Below, piece after piece: positions 9,619 to 21,340 of a stretch of DNA of 64,000 nt. The DNA lies in contig OZ026608.1 of the NCBI GenBank assembly GCA_964020085.1, positions 17,031,479 through 17,095,478 of the forward strand. The letters run 5' to 3'. A program made the position numbers and the translations under genes. Positions within the stretch are counted from its first letter, which is position 1; every line of letters starts with the position of its first letter. The DNA is from Micromussa lordhowensis. Taxonomy: Eukaryota; Cnidaria; Anthozoa; Scleractinia; Lobophylliidae. The notes under the pieces were generated by a model, which was not told where the DNA came from, searched no databases, and worked only from the letters and a program-made list of their open reading frames with translations.

Positions 9619-12600
9619 GTTTGTTCTTTGTTATCGCACGTCTTATGCAAATTTATCCGAAAATAACCTTCAAAACAAAAATACCGCCATTAAAACGGAA
9701 CATTCCTTTCCTTCAAGTTCCGAGGCAATGGATTTGGCCCCAAACTGCACCCTGAACGAGAAGAAACGGTGTGTAAAGTATTCAATTGTGTTTCCGAGAG
9801 GAAACATAACAACGGAGTTACGTGACCAGTTGGCGCGTGACATAGTAACCAATTTGGCCCAGTCTCCTTACGTTTTCTTGCGTCACGCTTGACATTGCTC
9901 TTGGTGGAGTAAAAGTGTGAAAGGAAAAAGAGAAGAGGAGCCTGCCCGCATCAATTAGAATTCTGAATGACGTCCCCAGGAAGCGAGTTGTCAAAAATCA
10001 GTCCATCAACGCGTGGCACCAGATGTGGCACAGCTGCTGACAAATTTTGGTGAAGCGAATATTGTCTTTCAGGACATTCAGACAGTATTCAGCGTTCATT
10101 GCTCGAACAAGTATTAGTGGAAATTACGCTGACCTCGACTCCGCGTTAAACCAGTAGTTGATGCAGCTCAAAGACTTTGCTTTGGAAAGGCCAGGAAGAC
10201 AACTAACGTGACATCCTGCTTCAGCCGCAATAACAAAGACTTTACCAGAAGGTAAAATGGGCAGAACATTTCTTTCTAGCGGGGAAGTCAGCCTATTGCG
10301 TAGGCTCGATTTCCGCCGCTCTCTCGCCGGAGTCCTGTCTACGTCCCTCCCCGTGAGTTCGGGGGAGAGGCGTGGGCTCCCTTCCTGAACAGTGGCTGGT
10401 AATCGAGTCTATTGCGTTGCTGGATCTAAATGAAATTAAAATACTCTGAAATTTTGGCATACGAGGTTCTGAACTTCATTGTTGCGGGCCATCATTTTGC
10501 CTTTTTTAACAAACCGCAGTTCATATATATGAATTATTTCGTATATACATTACATCAAAAGCCGTCACAGTTGGATAACATCGCCATGTCAACGTATCAA
10601 TCTCAGCCAATCATTATTTTGCGTCCAAATGTGGACGCACCGATTCAAAATTCAAAGCGGTGTGAGCCGGCTCTTTTCCCCTAGCTTCCTCTCCTTCATT
10701 TGTGCCACGCGAAGAGCCTGCTCGCAAGCTAAGTGAAACGCTGCCAGGAAGCACAGAGTTCGAAATTTGCATCACGCGTTGACATAGGAAATCTCATGGG
10801 AAAACAATCGTGCCTAATGGTGCCATTACATTGCTCATGGAAGCTCGGATGAAAATCCGCGTTATCGTAACTATTTCGGAAAAAATCGACTTGCTGTATT
10901 CGTTAGCCAATCAAAATCAACACGCTAAACTCGGCTCTGTCGACGACAACTGACGACAGGAAAGACGAGCAACTGGCATCTGCTTGTGTGAATAGCCACT
11001 CATCTAAAACATTTAACTTTTCGGCGCCTGAAGAGAAGAGAAAGAAGAAATCTCATCATCGTATAAGGCGAGTTATACAGCTATTTCAGACAACTAGAGG
11101 TTAGCACATAGCCTTTCTGGGAAGTAGTTTGTTAGATTTGAGTTAAAAGCTGGTTAGTCAGAAAACAAAACACACAAGACGGCACTGTCTCGTAAATATA
11201 AAAAAGCGAGGATTGAAAGACACAATTCAGCAAGACTGGTTTAACTTGTAGGTATAACAACAGATAAGTTCAGAAAAAAATAGCCAGGATTGAAAGACTT
11301 TGCACAGCACTAGATCCGAAAAAAAAGATCCGAAAAAAAAGATCTTCAGCTACGAGAAGCATCCACTATCTTGCAAATTATTTAGACTGTGTCAGAGTGA
11401 GTCATATGAACTTTTAATTCTTTATACTTGTTTACATTGGATTTTACTGTCATACCGAGTTCAACAATTCATTACTTTTTTTAATATCGTTCTAACTTGC
11501 AGCTGCATCAACCACTCGCTTTAAATTTTAACGATGGGCGTAATATTATTCTGTAAGATATATGAGATATTTTGTAAGATACAGCATTGCGAACCTTGAA
11601 ATTGATAGCGGTGTTTTTTAGTTTTCGCGCAAGTTTAGGTGAAACACTGATCAAGATCGATGTTGTTACGTCGTCGAACTCAGGTGAAATTGGATTCAGG
11701 TGAAATTGGACTATTCATCTTTGAAGTCTTTGTATTCAAGTACCATCCTTAGCTTGACACATTTGTTCTAAGCGATGTTCAAAAGTTGTCCGATCAGCAA
11801 GAGAGGTTATCAGGCGGTTAAAATTCATGACCGATTTTCAATTTGTTTTGTCTATCGTTTACATGCAAATATCGTGGATTGCCTTAAGAAATACATTATA
11901 CCAAACTTCAATTCATTTCCAATTACTCAGTGCAAATTTCATGTCGATTCCATCAAGGGAAGACTGTTAAAACGGATTGAAAATGCTTGGTATGGTGCAG
12001 AAAAAAACTGTATCGAGAAATCTCAACTGACATAATCAACTTTAAAATTTTCTGTTACACTTTTATTCAGAAAGTAGACACAAAGGAATAACTATATAAT
12101 ATATTTCTTGGATTTCTTGAATTTTTTCAGAAAATATTATCAATAAGAGCAGAAGGTGTAAACACATTCTCGTGTAAGTATTAAATTAAGCCATTCTTGT
12201 ATATCATACCAGCGAAAGCTGTCTCTATTCATGAGCTTACTAATGGTGCCTTTGGTTTCCCCGCGCGTGCTTTATATCGATGCTTATATTTTAACTAGAC
12301 GCATATTTGCGTTCACTCGGGCTTTATGTTTGGGAGAAACTCTGGTTTTTTTGGACGTAGTTTCGCAAGGATTTATCTTGTAATTGTTTCTGTATCGGTA
12401 TGTTGAAAATGCAGGGTTATTACTTATGTATACAAGCAGAAGTTTGAAAACATAGTTGTTATGTAGGCTGAAGACATGTTCCTGGGCTTGGTCAAAATGT
12501 TAGGAGTTATCTCTTTTTTCATTTTTATGCGAAAGTTCAGCGTAGCGTGACAAATTGCATATATTGTTACATCTACGCGAAAACGTGACTCTTGCTTGCA

Positions 12601-13810
12601 GCATATGGAGGTGTTGCATTCGGCCACCTGTGATTAATATAGAATTAATCTAACATACAACTTAAAGGTAACCGGAAGGTAAAGTAAGTGAAGTTAACTT
12701 AAAGCAAAGTGGAGTGTTTATCAGAAGCAAACCTAAGCGCGGAGTTACTGCTCACATAATCATTCGTCTACGTGGGAGGCATTTTTCGGAGTTTCAAGTT
12801 TCACTCCTGTGATTAAATATTCATTTCGGAACAAACATCGACAAAACGAATGAGTTCTACCTTTTCAAAGAGAATTTATACGAACAATTTTTGATAAAGA
12901 CTGCAAGATTTTATACATCAATCCTTTCGATTACCAAATTTTGAGGGAATCGGAGGTATATTTATGTATCGTTAAGTTTTTCTATTTTCTTTCGTTAACA
13001 TTACGTAACTCAGTTGATATAGCATGTTTCTCGATGAAAGGTTCACTCATAAATGTTCGCTCATAAAGAGAACTCTCGTAAGGTTTGCGGACCAACCCGT
13101 TCCGAAAGCACTTCTCATCTTTTAGTGTGGGTCTACCGCGAACGCTGTGTGCACATTTTGTATCCGTTTTGTATCCGTACACAGTATTTGTGCTGATCTT
13201 CCTCCGCATAAACTCTTCTCCGTCCGCCATTACACCATGCCATGTGCTCATCAATAAAATCTTCGCGCATGCGTATTAATTACAGAATTGCAAACTGTGG
13301 CTGAACGAAAAAAAAAAAAAAAACGAAGCCGAAATTTCAACTCGGGCGTTTCCTTTGGAAAGCCCGAGTAATAATGTTGCAATAACCACTATCAAGCGAC
13401 GTTCTGGAGCCGTACTCAAATAGCCAATCAGACGCCGTGTCTACATGTTCTAAGACCTTCGACATCAAGCCTCTGACCTGATATGGCTACAATTTCATGG
13501 TCAGTTTCAAGTTAAATAGTTTTCCCATGATTTAAATTGAAAAGGGGTTTCAAAAATAGAATATTAAGTTCGCAATTACATATTGAGCGTTTGCTTTCGA
13601 GCTTAAAAGGGGTCAAATCTTTCCTGCCAAAAGTAAACCCTTCGCGCTCGCCACAAACCTCGATCGCCTGACGGATCACCGTTACCAGGAAGATATCTCC
13701 GTAATTTTGGCCAAATTTGAGTACGGTAAATACCTAACGTACCCTTTTTGGTTCGCTTCCTCGTTTGGTCTCACTATGTAGCTATAATTTGAAAACGCAG
13801 TTTTATTTTT
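9619..13810. other. Gene-poor intergenic DNA
   Basis: Downstream of the upstream edge of Ig paralogue B there are only short open frames without domains. At 10285-10420 a GC-rich block (TAGGCTCGATTTCCGCCGCTCTCTC to GTAATCGAGTCTATTGCG) looks like a MITE with imperfect terminal repeats. A related left end occurs near 47170. At 11311-11342 the unit GATCCGAAAAAAAA is duplicated. A 17-A run lies near 13308. Confidence 0.5.
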
Positions 13811-14125
13811 TCGGTTAGGCCTACCGTCCACACTAATCCGTGATGAAAACGGTGCTTTTCGAAAACGCTCTTCAAACGGGAGGAATTTGAAAACGCAGGC
13901 TTTCGTGTGTTCGGAAAACATTTTGAAAACGGAGCTTCTCGAGAAACGATGGCGAAACGCTAACTATTTGATTTCCCTGCCTGAGTTTTCCTCAAACAGA
14001 AATCCAAAACGGCCTCTGATTGTGGCGTTTATTAATTTCTCCGGTGTAGTGTGGACTGAAAAGATCTGATGCGTTTTCAAAATGAAACCTCCGTTTTTCA
14101 AACCTTCCGCGTAGTGAAGACAGGG
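13811..14125. repeat. Dispersed repeat of the TAGGCCTACCGTCCACA family, copy 1
   Basis: It begins TAGGCCTACCGTCCACACTA and continues with repeated GAAAACG blocks (CTTTTCGAAAACGCTCTTCAA). Similar copies lie at 17229-17550 (plus) and about 27465-27640 (minus). The family is non-coding and its ends read GTGTGGAC-like in both orientations, which suggests a MITE. Confidence 0.65.
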
Positions 14126-14246
14126 TCTAAGTATTTTGGCTCGCTTTTTTCTTTCCAAGATACAAACCATAGCTCGCCCAAAATTCGCCTGATAACCACT
14201 GAAGCGTACTTAGAAGGTGCGATTAGCTTCGAATATCTTACTAATG

Positions 14247-14686
14247 TTGTTATTATTATTATTATTACTATTACTATTACTGTTACTGTCACTGTCACTG
14301 TCACTGTTACTGTCACTGTCACTGTTACTGTCACTGTCACTGTTACTGTCACTGTCACTGTCACTGTCACTGTCACTGTCACTGTCACTGTCACTGTCAC
14401 TGTCACTGTCACTGTCACTGTTACAGTCACTGTCACTGTCACTGTCACTGTCACTGTCACTGTCACTGTCACTGTCACTGTCACTGTTACTGTTACTGTC
14501 ACTGTTACTGTCACTGTCACTGTCACTGTTACTGTTATTGTCACTGTCACTGTCACTGTCACTGTTACTGTCACTGTCACTGTCACTGTCACTGTCACTG
14601 TCACTGTCACTGTCACTGTCACTGTTACTGTCACTGTCACTGTCACTGTTACTGTTATTGTTATTGTTATTATTATTATTATTATC
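14247..14686. repeat. Hexamer microsatellite (TGTCAC)n with ATT flanks
   Basis: About 440 bp of almost uninterrupted TGTCAC, with scattered TGTTAC variants and ATT triplet runs at each end. Because the period is a multiple of three and no unit contains a stop, it stays open in several frames on both strands; these frames are artefacts. It ends about 35 bp before the ATG of the membrane protein gene at 14722. Confidence 0.97.
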
Positions 14687-14721
14687 TCGACAGACGTGCG
14701 TGACTTGAAATTAAAACTCTC

Positions 14722-15660
14722 ATGATGTTGCGTGACTGCTTCCAGTTCATGTTATCAATTCCTCGACACAAGCCAATGACTAAAACGGAAAAGTTCATTC
14801 AATGGTCTTCACTGGTTGCCTACTGTTTGGGTGGCTTTTCATTCCTGGCTGCTCCGGAGTTATATGACATCATATTACAACTGGAATACCACGGCCGTTC
14901 TGAAGGCTACATCCGATTGGCCGGCCTAGGTATCGTGGAAGTCGGATTCATATTTGTAATCGTGGCACGGTCCGATCACAAAGCCCATCGCCATGGAACC
15001 ATTTTCGTCTCATTTCTGAGTCGCCTCATCTGGGTCCCCGTCACGGGGCAGATGTTGATCCTCCGAGAAATGGTCCCTGTCGCTTTCGCGGTGTTTTTCA
15101 TGTGCCTTGACGCGTCCCTCACTCTGGGCACCCTAGTCATTTGGTTCTGGGAGACGGACAAGCCATCATTTAGCGCTTTTTTTACCGAACTCCTTCCACC
15201 ATTTCGCGAATGCCGTGGAGTTAAAACAGGAGGCTCGATCACAGTACTGTTCATTATTGGCTTTATTCAATGCATTTTTTGGTATATTTTGCTGGTAAGA
15301 CCGGATTTTGCTCAAAAGGTGTTAGCTCTTGAAGAATTTCAAGGCTATGCAAGTGGTTATTTGGCCGTTTCTTTTTATCTGATCTCGATACACGGGTTGT
15401 ATCATGTACTCTGCGCTAACAATGCTAACCTCTGCCTTGCCCCAGTGTCATTTTGCTATCGAGTCTTCCTCAATTTCCCGGTTTTACTTATTCTGTTTCT
15501 TGTTGATCAGATGGAAAGAAATCTATTCCTGGCAATACTGACCTTTGACCTTCTCGTCTCCTTCATCTTGTTATGTTTTATAGTCAGGGATGGGCAGCCG
15601 AGTGAAAACACCGCTGTTTCCCCAAGCCGTTCACCAGAAGTGGAATCTACTACATTCTAG
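14722..15660 (+). CDS. Uncharacterised multi-pass membrane protein with internal duplication
   Basis: This is a single uninterrupted frame of 312 codons. Hydrophobic segments lie near residues 27-45, 62-82, 97-115, 118-143, 173-193, 208-228, 243-260 and 265-287, so about eight membrane passes. Residues 27-146 and 173-290 align at an offset of about 146. SFLSRLIWVP matches SFCYRVFLNF, EGYIRLAGLG matches QGYASGYLAV, and an Asp in the last helix of each half lines up. The protein is therefore a duplicated four-helix module. A second possible start is Met10 (14749), directly after TTCCAG; if that is a splice acceptor, a 5' UTR exon lies upstream. The tail is short and Ser-rich. I do not recognise a named family; function unknown. 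The clean frame beside repeats argues it is a real gene. Confidence 0.75.
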   Translation: MMLRDCFQFMLSIPRHKPMTKTEKFIQWSSLVAYCLGGFSFLAAPELYDIILQLEYHGRSEGYIRLAGLGIVEVGFIFVIVARSDHKAHRHGTIFVSFLSRLIWVPVTGQMLILREMVPVAFAVFFMCLDASLTLGTLVIWFWETDKPSFSAFFTELLPPFRECRGVKTGGSITVLFIIGFIQCIFWYILLVRPDFAQKVLALEEFQGYASGYLAVSFYLISIHGLYHVLCANNANLCLAPVSFCYRVFLNFPVLLILFLVDQMERNLFLAILTFDLLVSFILLCFIVRDGQPSENTAVSPSRSPEVESTTF

Positions 15661-15707
15661 AAAACAATACGGGGACAAGTTTTCAAGATGAACACTAGTA
15701 ACAGTAG

Positions 15708-15935
15708 AGGGGCGCAGTGGCTTAATTACGAGTGCGCTGCTGGATTCCGGATCAAAGGATCCGGGTTCGTCCTACCCCCGGTCGGTATAACTCTGTTGTG
15801 TTTCTGGGCAAGACAAGTTGCTCTTACAGGCAGGCACTCTCTCCACCCAGGGGTATAAATGGATACCAGAAAAATATGCTGCGGGGTGGGGGACGGGAGT
15901 AACCCTGTGATGGACTAGTATCCCATCCAGGGCAA
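15708..15935 (+). mobile_element. tRNA-derived SINE, copy 1
   Basis: It starts GGGGCGCAGTGGCTTAATTA, has a B-box-like GGTTCGTCCTACC, and continues with the family body (GGGCAAGACA, CTCTCTCCACCCAGG, TATAAATGG, GATGGACTAG, CATCCAGGG). The same body recurs at 27885-28205, 33719-34010 and 37700-37880. Confidence 0.82.
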
Positions 15936-16466
15936 TTAGAAATACTTTATATGCAGAAAACGAAATCCTCCCTTCCCCCTGTAGGGTTAGTTGGTCTTGC
16001 TTTCATCGGAGAGCATTTTTTGCTCTTTAAACTAGTAATAGAAATCAATTAAATAGAAGAGAAATTAAGTCCTTTTAATAAGTAATCGTAAACATGGATA
16101 GAAACAAACACAAAACATCTATGAAAAGCTTCCAGTCCCTAAACGGTAAGACGAGCACTCCGTCAGTGCCATGTAGCTTTTACCCTCCAGGGCAAGTAGA
16201 AATACCGGAAAGACTCTTTATATGCAGAAAACGAAATCCTCCCTTCCCCTGTAGGGTTAGTTGGTCTTGCTTTTATCGGAGAGCATTTTTTGCTCTTTAA
16301 ACTAGTAATAGAAATCAATTAATAGAAGAGAAATTAAGTCCTTTTAATAAGTAATCGTAAACATGGATAGAAACAAACACAAAACATCTATGAAAAGATT
16401 CCAGTCCCTAAACAGTAAGACGAGCACTCCGTCAGTGCCATGTAGCTATTACCCTCCAAGGGGGGT
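15936..16466 (+). repeat. Tandem duplication, about 271 bp per unit
   Basis: ATGCAGAAAACGAAATCCTC occurs at about 15951 and again at 16222. The sequence between (GGAGAGCATTTTTTGCTC, AACATGGATAGAAACAAAC, CGAGCACTCCGTCAGTGCC) is repeated almost unchanged to 16460. The near-identity shows a recent event. Open frames at 16094 and 16363 are products of it. Confidence 0.88.
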
Positions 16467-16478
16467 GTACATATTCAC

Positions 16479-16519
16479 AATGCGCTATACCCGATCGAGT
16501 CGATCGGGTATAGCGCATT
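16479..16519. repeat. Perfect palindrome, 20-bp arms with 1-bp centre
   Basis: AATGCGCTATACCCGATCGA is followed by one G and then its exact reverse complement. The arms are GC-balanced and contain nested CGATCG. The site is just past the end of the tandem duplication. Confidence 0.95.
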
Positions 16520-16892
16520 TTGGAACGACCCACGTAACCCTAAAGCAACCAATGGAAACTTTTAATGAACAATTAAAAATTTATTTAAAAGAAGCATTAC
16601 ATGTTTCATGGTCTCTTGGTCTCACTGCATGCAACAATCAATTAATTATGGTCAAACTCGCTGATTCTTCGCCGAAAGGAAATGGCTGAATAACGTCCAC
16701 ATTGGTTCAGTTTATCAAACTTCGGAGGCGCCAGGATAGGACACCTTGAATTACATTGTAAACTACGTGTATACCTTGGATTAATTTGCTTGACTGTATT
16801 CCTTCAATCTGAAGAAAGTGGAATCTGCATTTAAAACATGAGAAATAGATTTAGCATTAGAACTAAGAAAATTTAGCAGATAAGTTCAAAAG

Positions 16893-17060
16893 CGCGGTGG
16901 CCTGGTGCATAGTACACTGGACTCTTGATAAAGCAAATTGGGTCCCAGTCCTGGCCGGGGTGTTTTTGACAACACCCTTTACTCTCGTAGCAACTGATTC
17001 CACTTAAGTATAAAAGTGCTGCAGACAATCTGTTCGTGAAACCTGTAAAAATGCTGAACG
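16893..17060 (+). mobile_element. tRNA-derived SINE, diverged copy
   Basis: It begins AGCGCGGTGGCCTGGTGCAT, has an A-box-like segment then a B-box-like GGGTCCCAGTCCTGG, and CTGGCCGGGGTG as in the copy at 33719. The 3' body differs from the main family. Confidence 0.65.
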
Positions 17061-17228
17061 ACAATTATAAACTGAGCAATTAACGATTACGAAATTGGTC
17101 TCGAAAAGAAGCCAAAATCAAGATGCGTTAAAAAAGCAGATCGTTTGTCCAAATAAATTATTTGTCTATGTCCATCTGTCTATGTGTATTTGTCTATGTC
17201 CATTTGAAAACGAAAGCTTTACTTCTAC

Positions 17229-17550
17229 GGTTAGGCCTACCGTCCACATTAATCCGTCACGAAAACGGAGCTTTTCGAAAACGCTCTTCAAACCGGAGGA
17301 ATTTGAAAACGCCAGCGTTTTTCTGTAGACGGATAACATTAAAAAACGGAGTTTTTCGAAAACGACTGCGTCACGATAATCATGCGATTACGCTGCCCGA
17401 GTTTTCCTCAAACACAAACCCAACATAACCGGTGATTGTTTGTTTTCAAATTTTTCCGGTGTAGTGTGGGCGGAAAACGGTTTGATGCGTTTTCAGAGTC
17501 AAAGCTTCGCTTTAAAATTTCTCCGGAAAAGTGTGGACGGAGCCTAAGAC
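17229..17550. repeat. Dispersed repeat of the TAGGCCTACCGTCCACA family, copy 2
   Basis: It shares TAGGCCTACCGTCCACA, CTTTTCGAAAACGCTCTTCAA and GAGTTTTCCTCAAACA with the copy at 13811, and ends GTGTGGACGGAGCCTAAG. The GTGTGGACGG end is an imperfect inverse of CCGTCCACA, so terminal inverted repeats are likely. Confidence 0.7.
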
Positions 17551-17559
17551 TCATAACCT

Positions 17560-18720
17560 CATAAGTCCGTCTCAGCCGCGATCGTTCGAGAAACACTAAA
17601 GAGGATTGTTTGTTAATTGTTTTGACGCCTAATCTGTCTTGCGCCAGTTTTTATCATAGATAACCAGACGCACAAAGAAACTTTCCCACGTTCGTCTAGG
17701 GGACTTTAGATTTGAGTACAAGTACGAGATCAAATGCTCAGCCACGCTTGTAAATAGCCAGCTGTTTTACCTCCGGCCAGTTGGGATTCTTAACAACATT
17801 ATGTTGAACTTGAATTACTTGTTTCAGTTGGTTGCTCGGGCCCACTAGCCTTTGTGCTATAAACACTGCTGAGGGTAGATAAAGGTTATGTTTTTTTTAT
17901 TTAGATCGAGTACGAGTTTAACTTTTCAGTTGTAGTTTGCAGGATTCACATTATCACGTCAAATACCCATCTCATCCCTTGAGCCCCCCCCCCCCCTCCC
18001 CCCACCCTTCTCTACCTAAGACCAACACGAAGAGAAACGTCAGTGTTTGAAATTCGAAAATCGTATTCGTACTCAGTCTCGTACTTTTTTTCATTTAACT
18101 TCTCTAATTGCAGGCTTGTATCATTCTCAATGCAAATTTTTAGTGATTTCTCAAGACAATAACCACTACTCATAATAAATTTCGTTCTTCTCCTCACTTT
18201 TCCCCTTGACAAGTTCCGCTATTTTCAGAACAATTAGATTTTCATATCACACCTACCAATTCGGAATATCTTTTTGAGCTTAACCGTCGTTTGTTTAAAG
18301 CTAAGTGTGTTACTGAATCTTGTGGCCCATCCAATTCACTCAGTACCGTCACTTGCTGTTCCCAGCTAATCAGCTGACCAGATTCGCTGCACTTTCGAAG
18401 CGTGTGTTGTGTAATAGAATTTCTTCTTCTTTCCCTCCTCTTTCCTCCCGTTATGAGGTCCTCGTCGATGACAGAATCTCGTCGAATTGTGTCTAAGTGC
18501 GAAAGAAAGGAAACTAAGCACGTTGTGCGGACCTATTATAGCGGAATCATTTGAGGTGGTGAGGTTTAGAGGGCTAGACCCCGGGGGGGGGGGGGGAGGA
18601 AGGGACTCTCCCATATGAAAAGATCGACGGGAACGTTCGTTGGAAAATTGGAATTATACCACAAAAAGGAGACCATTTAAGGCGTGGTTCAAGCTTTATT
18701 TGACTCCTAAATGATGCCAC
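17560..18720. other. Intergenic DNA with homopolymer runs
   Basis: A C-rich run lies near 17984-18003 and a G run near 18583-18596. Short open frames on the minus strand (18012, 18366) lack domains. No gene is supported. Confidence 0.5.
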
Positions 18721-18724
18721 TTAA

Positions 18725-20005
18725 GGTCATTCCCCGGTATTGCATTGCGCATCCCTACTGCGCATAATTTTACGCGTGATTAGCGCGCGCGCGCATTAAA
18801 AATGGCGGCTTTTCCTTTGCGGCTGGACCTCGCCATATAGGTAAATCGTCATTTTCTCGAAAACGAGTGTGGTGACCTATCATTTTTTTCTGTTGTATTG
18901 AATTGAGTAGTGAATTTCTCTATGTAAAATAAATATGGGCCAATTCTCAGTGTTGAAGCAATCAAAGAAGCAATCGTCGGAAACGTGAATATTGCAAGCA
19001 ATCATGGTAATATTACAAGGATTTATTTGGCATAAGGGACCGTTCATTTTTTATGGGGTAGGGGGGGCTGGTGGGATTTGGTAGATAGTCTCTGTAGCAT
19101 ATGATGGCCCCCCCTCTTAACCGGATATTTTTTCCCTGGCCCCCCCTTATAAACCTAAATTTTTTTGATGACCCCCCCCCCAAAAAAAGAAGTCAAAAGC
19201 AAAGCAAAAAGAATGATCAAGTAAACTCTACCTTATAAGTTAAACACAAAAACTGCAGTTTCAAAAAGTTCTTTCTGAATCACCGTTTTCGCCTATGGGA
19301 TATGTCCTTTGTGTAATCTGACTATTTTTAACCCAACAAGTGCCCTAACTAGGGGGGTTCGGGGGCATTCTCCCCCGAGAAAATTTAGAATTTCAGAACT
19401 TCAGAAACGCTATTTTACGCCATTCTGGCAACATTTGAAGATTTACTGCAGTTTAAATTGAAAATAGTTGAAATAATTTTTAAATATTTACATGTGCACT
19501 GGCCATGGTAATCTGTCTTTTCCTTTGATAAACAAGGTACTGTTTGTTGTTGGGAGTGAACATTCTCAAGTAGTTTTGAATTGATATTGTTCCATCCATT
19601 AGAAACTAGGGGGGTCCAGGGGGCATGCTCCCCCGGGAAATTTTTTGATTTTTAGAACCTCAGAAATGCAATTTTAGGGCATTTTGGTAGAAAATTTTGC
19701 ATCATCATAGATGCTTTTCTTACAATATTTTAGGGTAATTTTTTGAGTGACCCCCCCTTACAGACGATATTTTTTTGGATGGCCCCCCCTTTAAGACCAG
19801 TTTTTTTTTCATGGCCCCCCCCTCAATCCCACCAGCCCCCCCTATCTCATAAAAAATGAACGGTCCCTAAACAACGTGCTGTTGCTCCTAAACGAACCTG
19901 GGGACCCCTCATTTTTATTTCCAAATTTAAGTTCCTACAATATAAACAACAATAGGCAAAGTTTGACAAAAATCTCAGTGTAGGTTTTATTTCAGTGGAA
20001 TGACC
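18725..20005. mobile_element. TTAA-flanked non-autonomous DNA transposon carrying a nested MITE
   Basis: TTAA at 18721-18724 and 20006-20009 flank matching ends GGTCATTCC and GGAATGACC. Four-base TTAA target duplication is the mark of piggyBac-type and related transposases. Without the nested element (19036-19867) it is about 446 bp and encodes nothing. The left half includes a CpG-rich segment with (GC)n near 18783-18793. Confidence 0.72.
19036..19867. mobile_element. Harbinger-like MITE nested in the TTAA element
   Basis: Ends GGGACCGTTCATTTTTTATG and its inverse (CATAAAAAATGAACGGTCCC, with small changes inside) extend into GGGGGGGCTGGTGGGATT, so the terminal repeats are about 45 bp. TAA flanks both sides (19033-19035, 19868-19870), the usual three-base target duplication of PIF/Harbinger elements. 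Inside, a block starting CTAGGGGGGTTCGGGGGCAT (19349) is repeated at 19607. There is no coding frame. Confidence 0.82.
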
Positions 20006-20132
20006 TTAAAACGGAAAAGGCTCGATTACCAGCCGCTGTTCAGTAAAGGAAGCCGCGATTATAGACCAGACTCGATAGACCGACAAAAATTGAGCCTAAA
20101 ATCGAAAATGAGAGCGTATTATTACCGGTAAC

Positions 20133-20174
20133 AATAATATTATCATTATCATTATCATTATCATTATCATTATC

Positions 20175-20205
<31 letters not shown>

Positions 20206-20228
20206 GTAGTAGTAGTAGTAGTAGTATT
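20133..20228. repeat. Microsatellite (ATTATC)n and (TAG)n
   Basis: About 70 bp of ATTATC units is followed by a run of TAG/TAT triplets. Confidence 0.95.
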
Positions 20229-21104
20229 ATTGACAATTGAAGAGTCATCAGATTTTCGAAACATATTCAATGTAAAAAAAAGCGTTCTCTGGTTAAGAAA
20301 AATTTTATTATTTTGTTTTTCAAGTGCAACTTAAGAGATGCTTTGACAGCCAGCAATAGAAGCGTTGGTCCTGAACATCCTAAGTGAGACCAGAATCCTT
20401 GATCCATACCCCTAAGTGAGACGATGAGCATGGCGGCCTTTTCATGTGGGATTTCCCACCTCACCTCCCCCCCCCCCCCCCCCAGCTAACGGAAATGCTA
20501 CGCAAACCGGAATTAATGTATCGAACAAGTAGACACATAACAAAAACGGGTATTTCACTAGTCGATCTGCCCGGCTTGCGGGAATGTGTGACGCCTGTGG
20601 TACATGACATTGGGGGCGGGCAATTTGAGCGATAGGGGGATCTGATAAAGCAGTAGACTCCCTCTATTTTCTCAGTTCCCACCCCTACCCCGTTAAGGCG
20701 GGGGTAAACATGAAGGGGCGTGAAATTTGAAGTGATATAAAAAAGGAAATTGTTAGGATTAAGATAGGTTGGAAACACTACCAGACAGTTGACCCCCGCA
20801 AAAGAGAGCCCCAGGTTGCTAAGGGACTGTTTGGTATCCGTCTACTAATTCTTCACTTCAAATTTCAATTTTCCAAATCCATCAAATCTTCAACATTTCA
20901 TAGAAAGAGAAAACAAACAGCGGTTACAAACATAACAGTAAGGTTTCGCATGGTATATTTAACTTGACGTTTCGTATGCTACAACATACATCTTCAGAAG
21001 TGACGGTTACAAAATATGACGAGATTTAAAAAGACAAAAACTAAAGCGAGGTATTGGTAACTAGCTAGACAACAATGGAAAAAAGAAACTACATCCGGTG
21101 TGAA

Positions 21105-21296
21105 TTAATAAAGAAGGAGATTTTCACTACCGACGTTTTCATTTAGGGCGGGTTTCAAGTCTCGTATTAACAATGTTTCCTTGATTTTACACTGTAAATC
21201 ACATTGACCACTTGCTAAGATCTTAAAAATGTCCCATTTGATGTTGTGACCAGTGGAAATCGAATGCTCAACAACACCGGAGGCGTATTTGTTCAA
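21105..21296 (-). pseudogene. Inverted C-terminal fragment of the same Penelope-like ORF
   Basis: The last 63 codons (from near GVVEHSISTGHNIKWD to the stop) repeat on the opposite strand with only a few changes from the forward copy. It is part of the inverted-copy structure and is not a gene. Confidence 0.88.
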
Positions 21297-21340
21297 AATC
21301 CACTTTATTACAGTCCGCTCTATCCGATCTCAAGAATTCC

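Noticed and set aside
12982..13254. 90-codon minus-strand open frame
   Set aside because: Composition is not coding-like, there is no domain, and an overlapping frame of similar quality exists on the plus strand.
14069..14725. Long open frames on both strands over the hexamer tract
   Set aside because: They consist almost wholly of alternating Thr-Val or Ser-Leu from the (TGTCAC)n microsatellite and have no other coding signal.
15708..15780. Functional tRNA gene
   Set aside because: A- and B-box-like sequences are present, but the cloverleaf is not intact and the segment is the head of a SINE found in several copies.
16094..16689. Two related open frames starting MDRNKHKTSMK
   Set aside because: They are the same non-coding segment read twice through the 271-bp tandem duplication; the second frame even runs through the palindrome.
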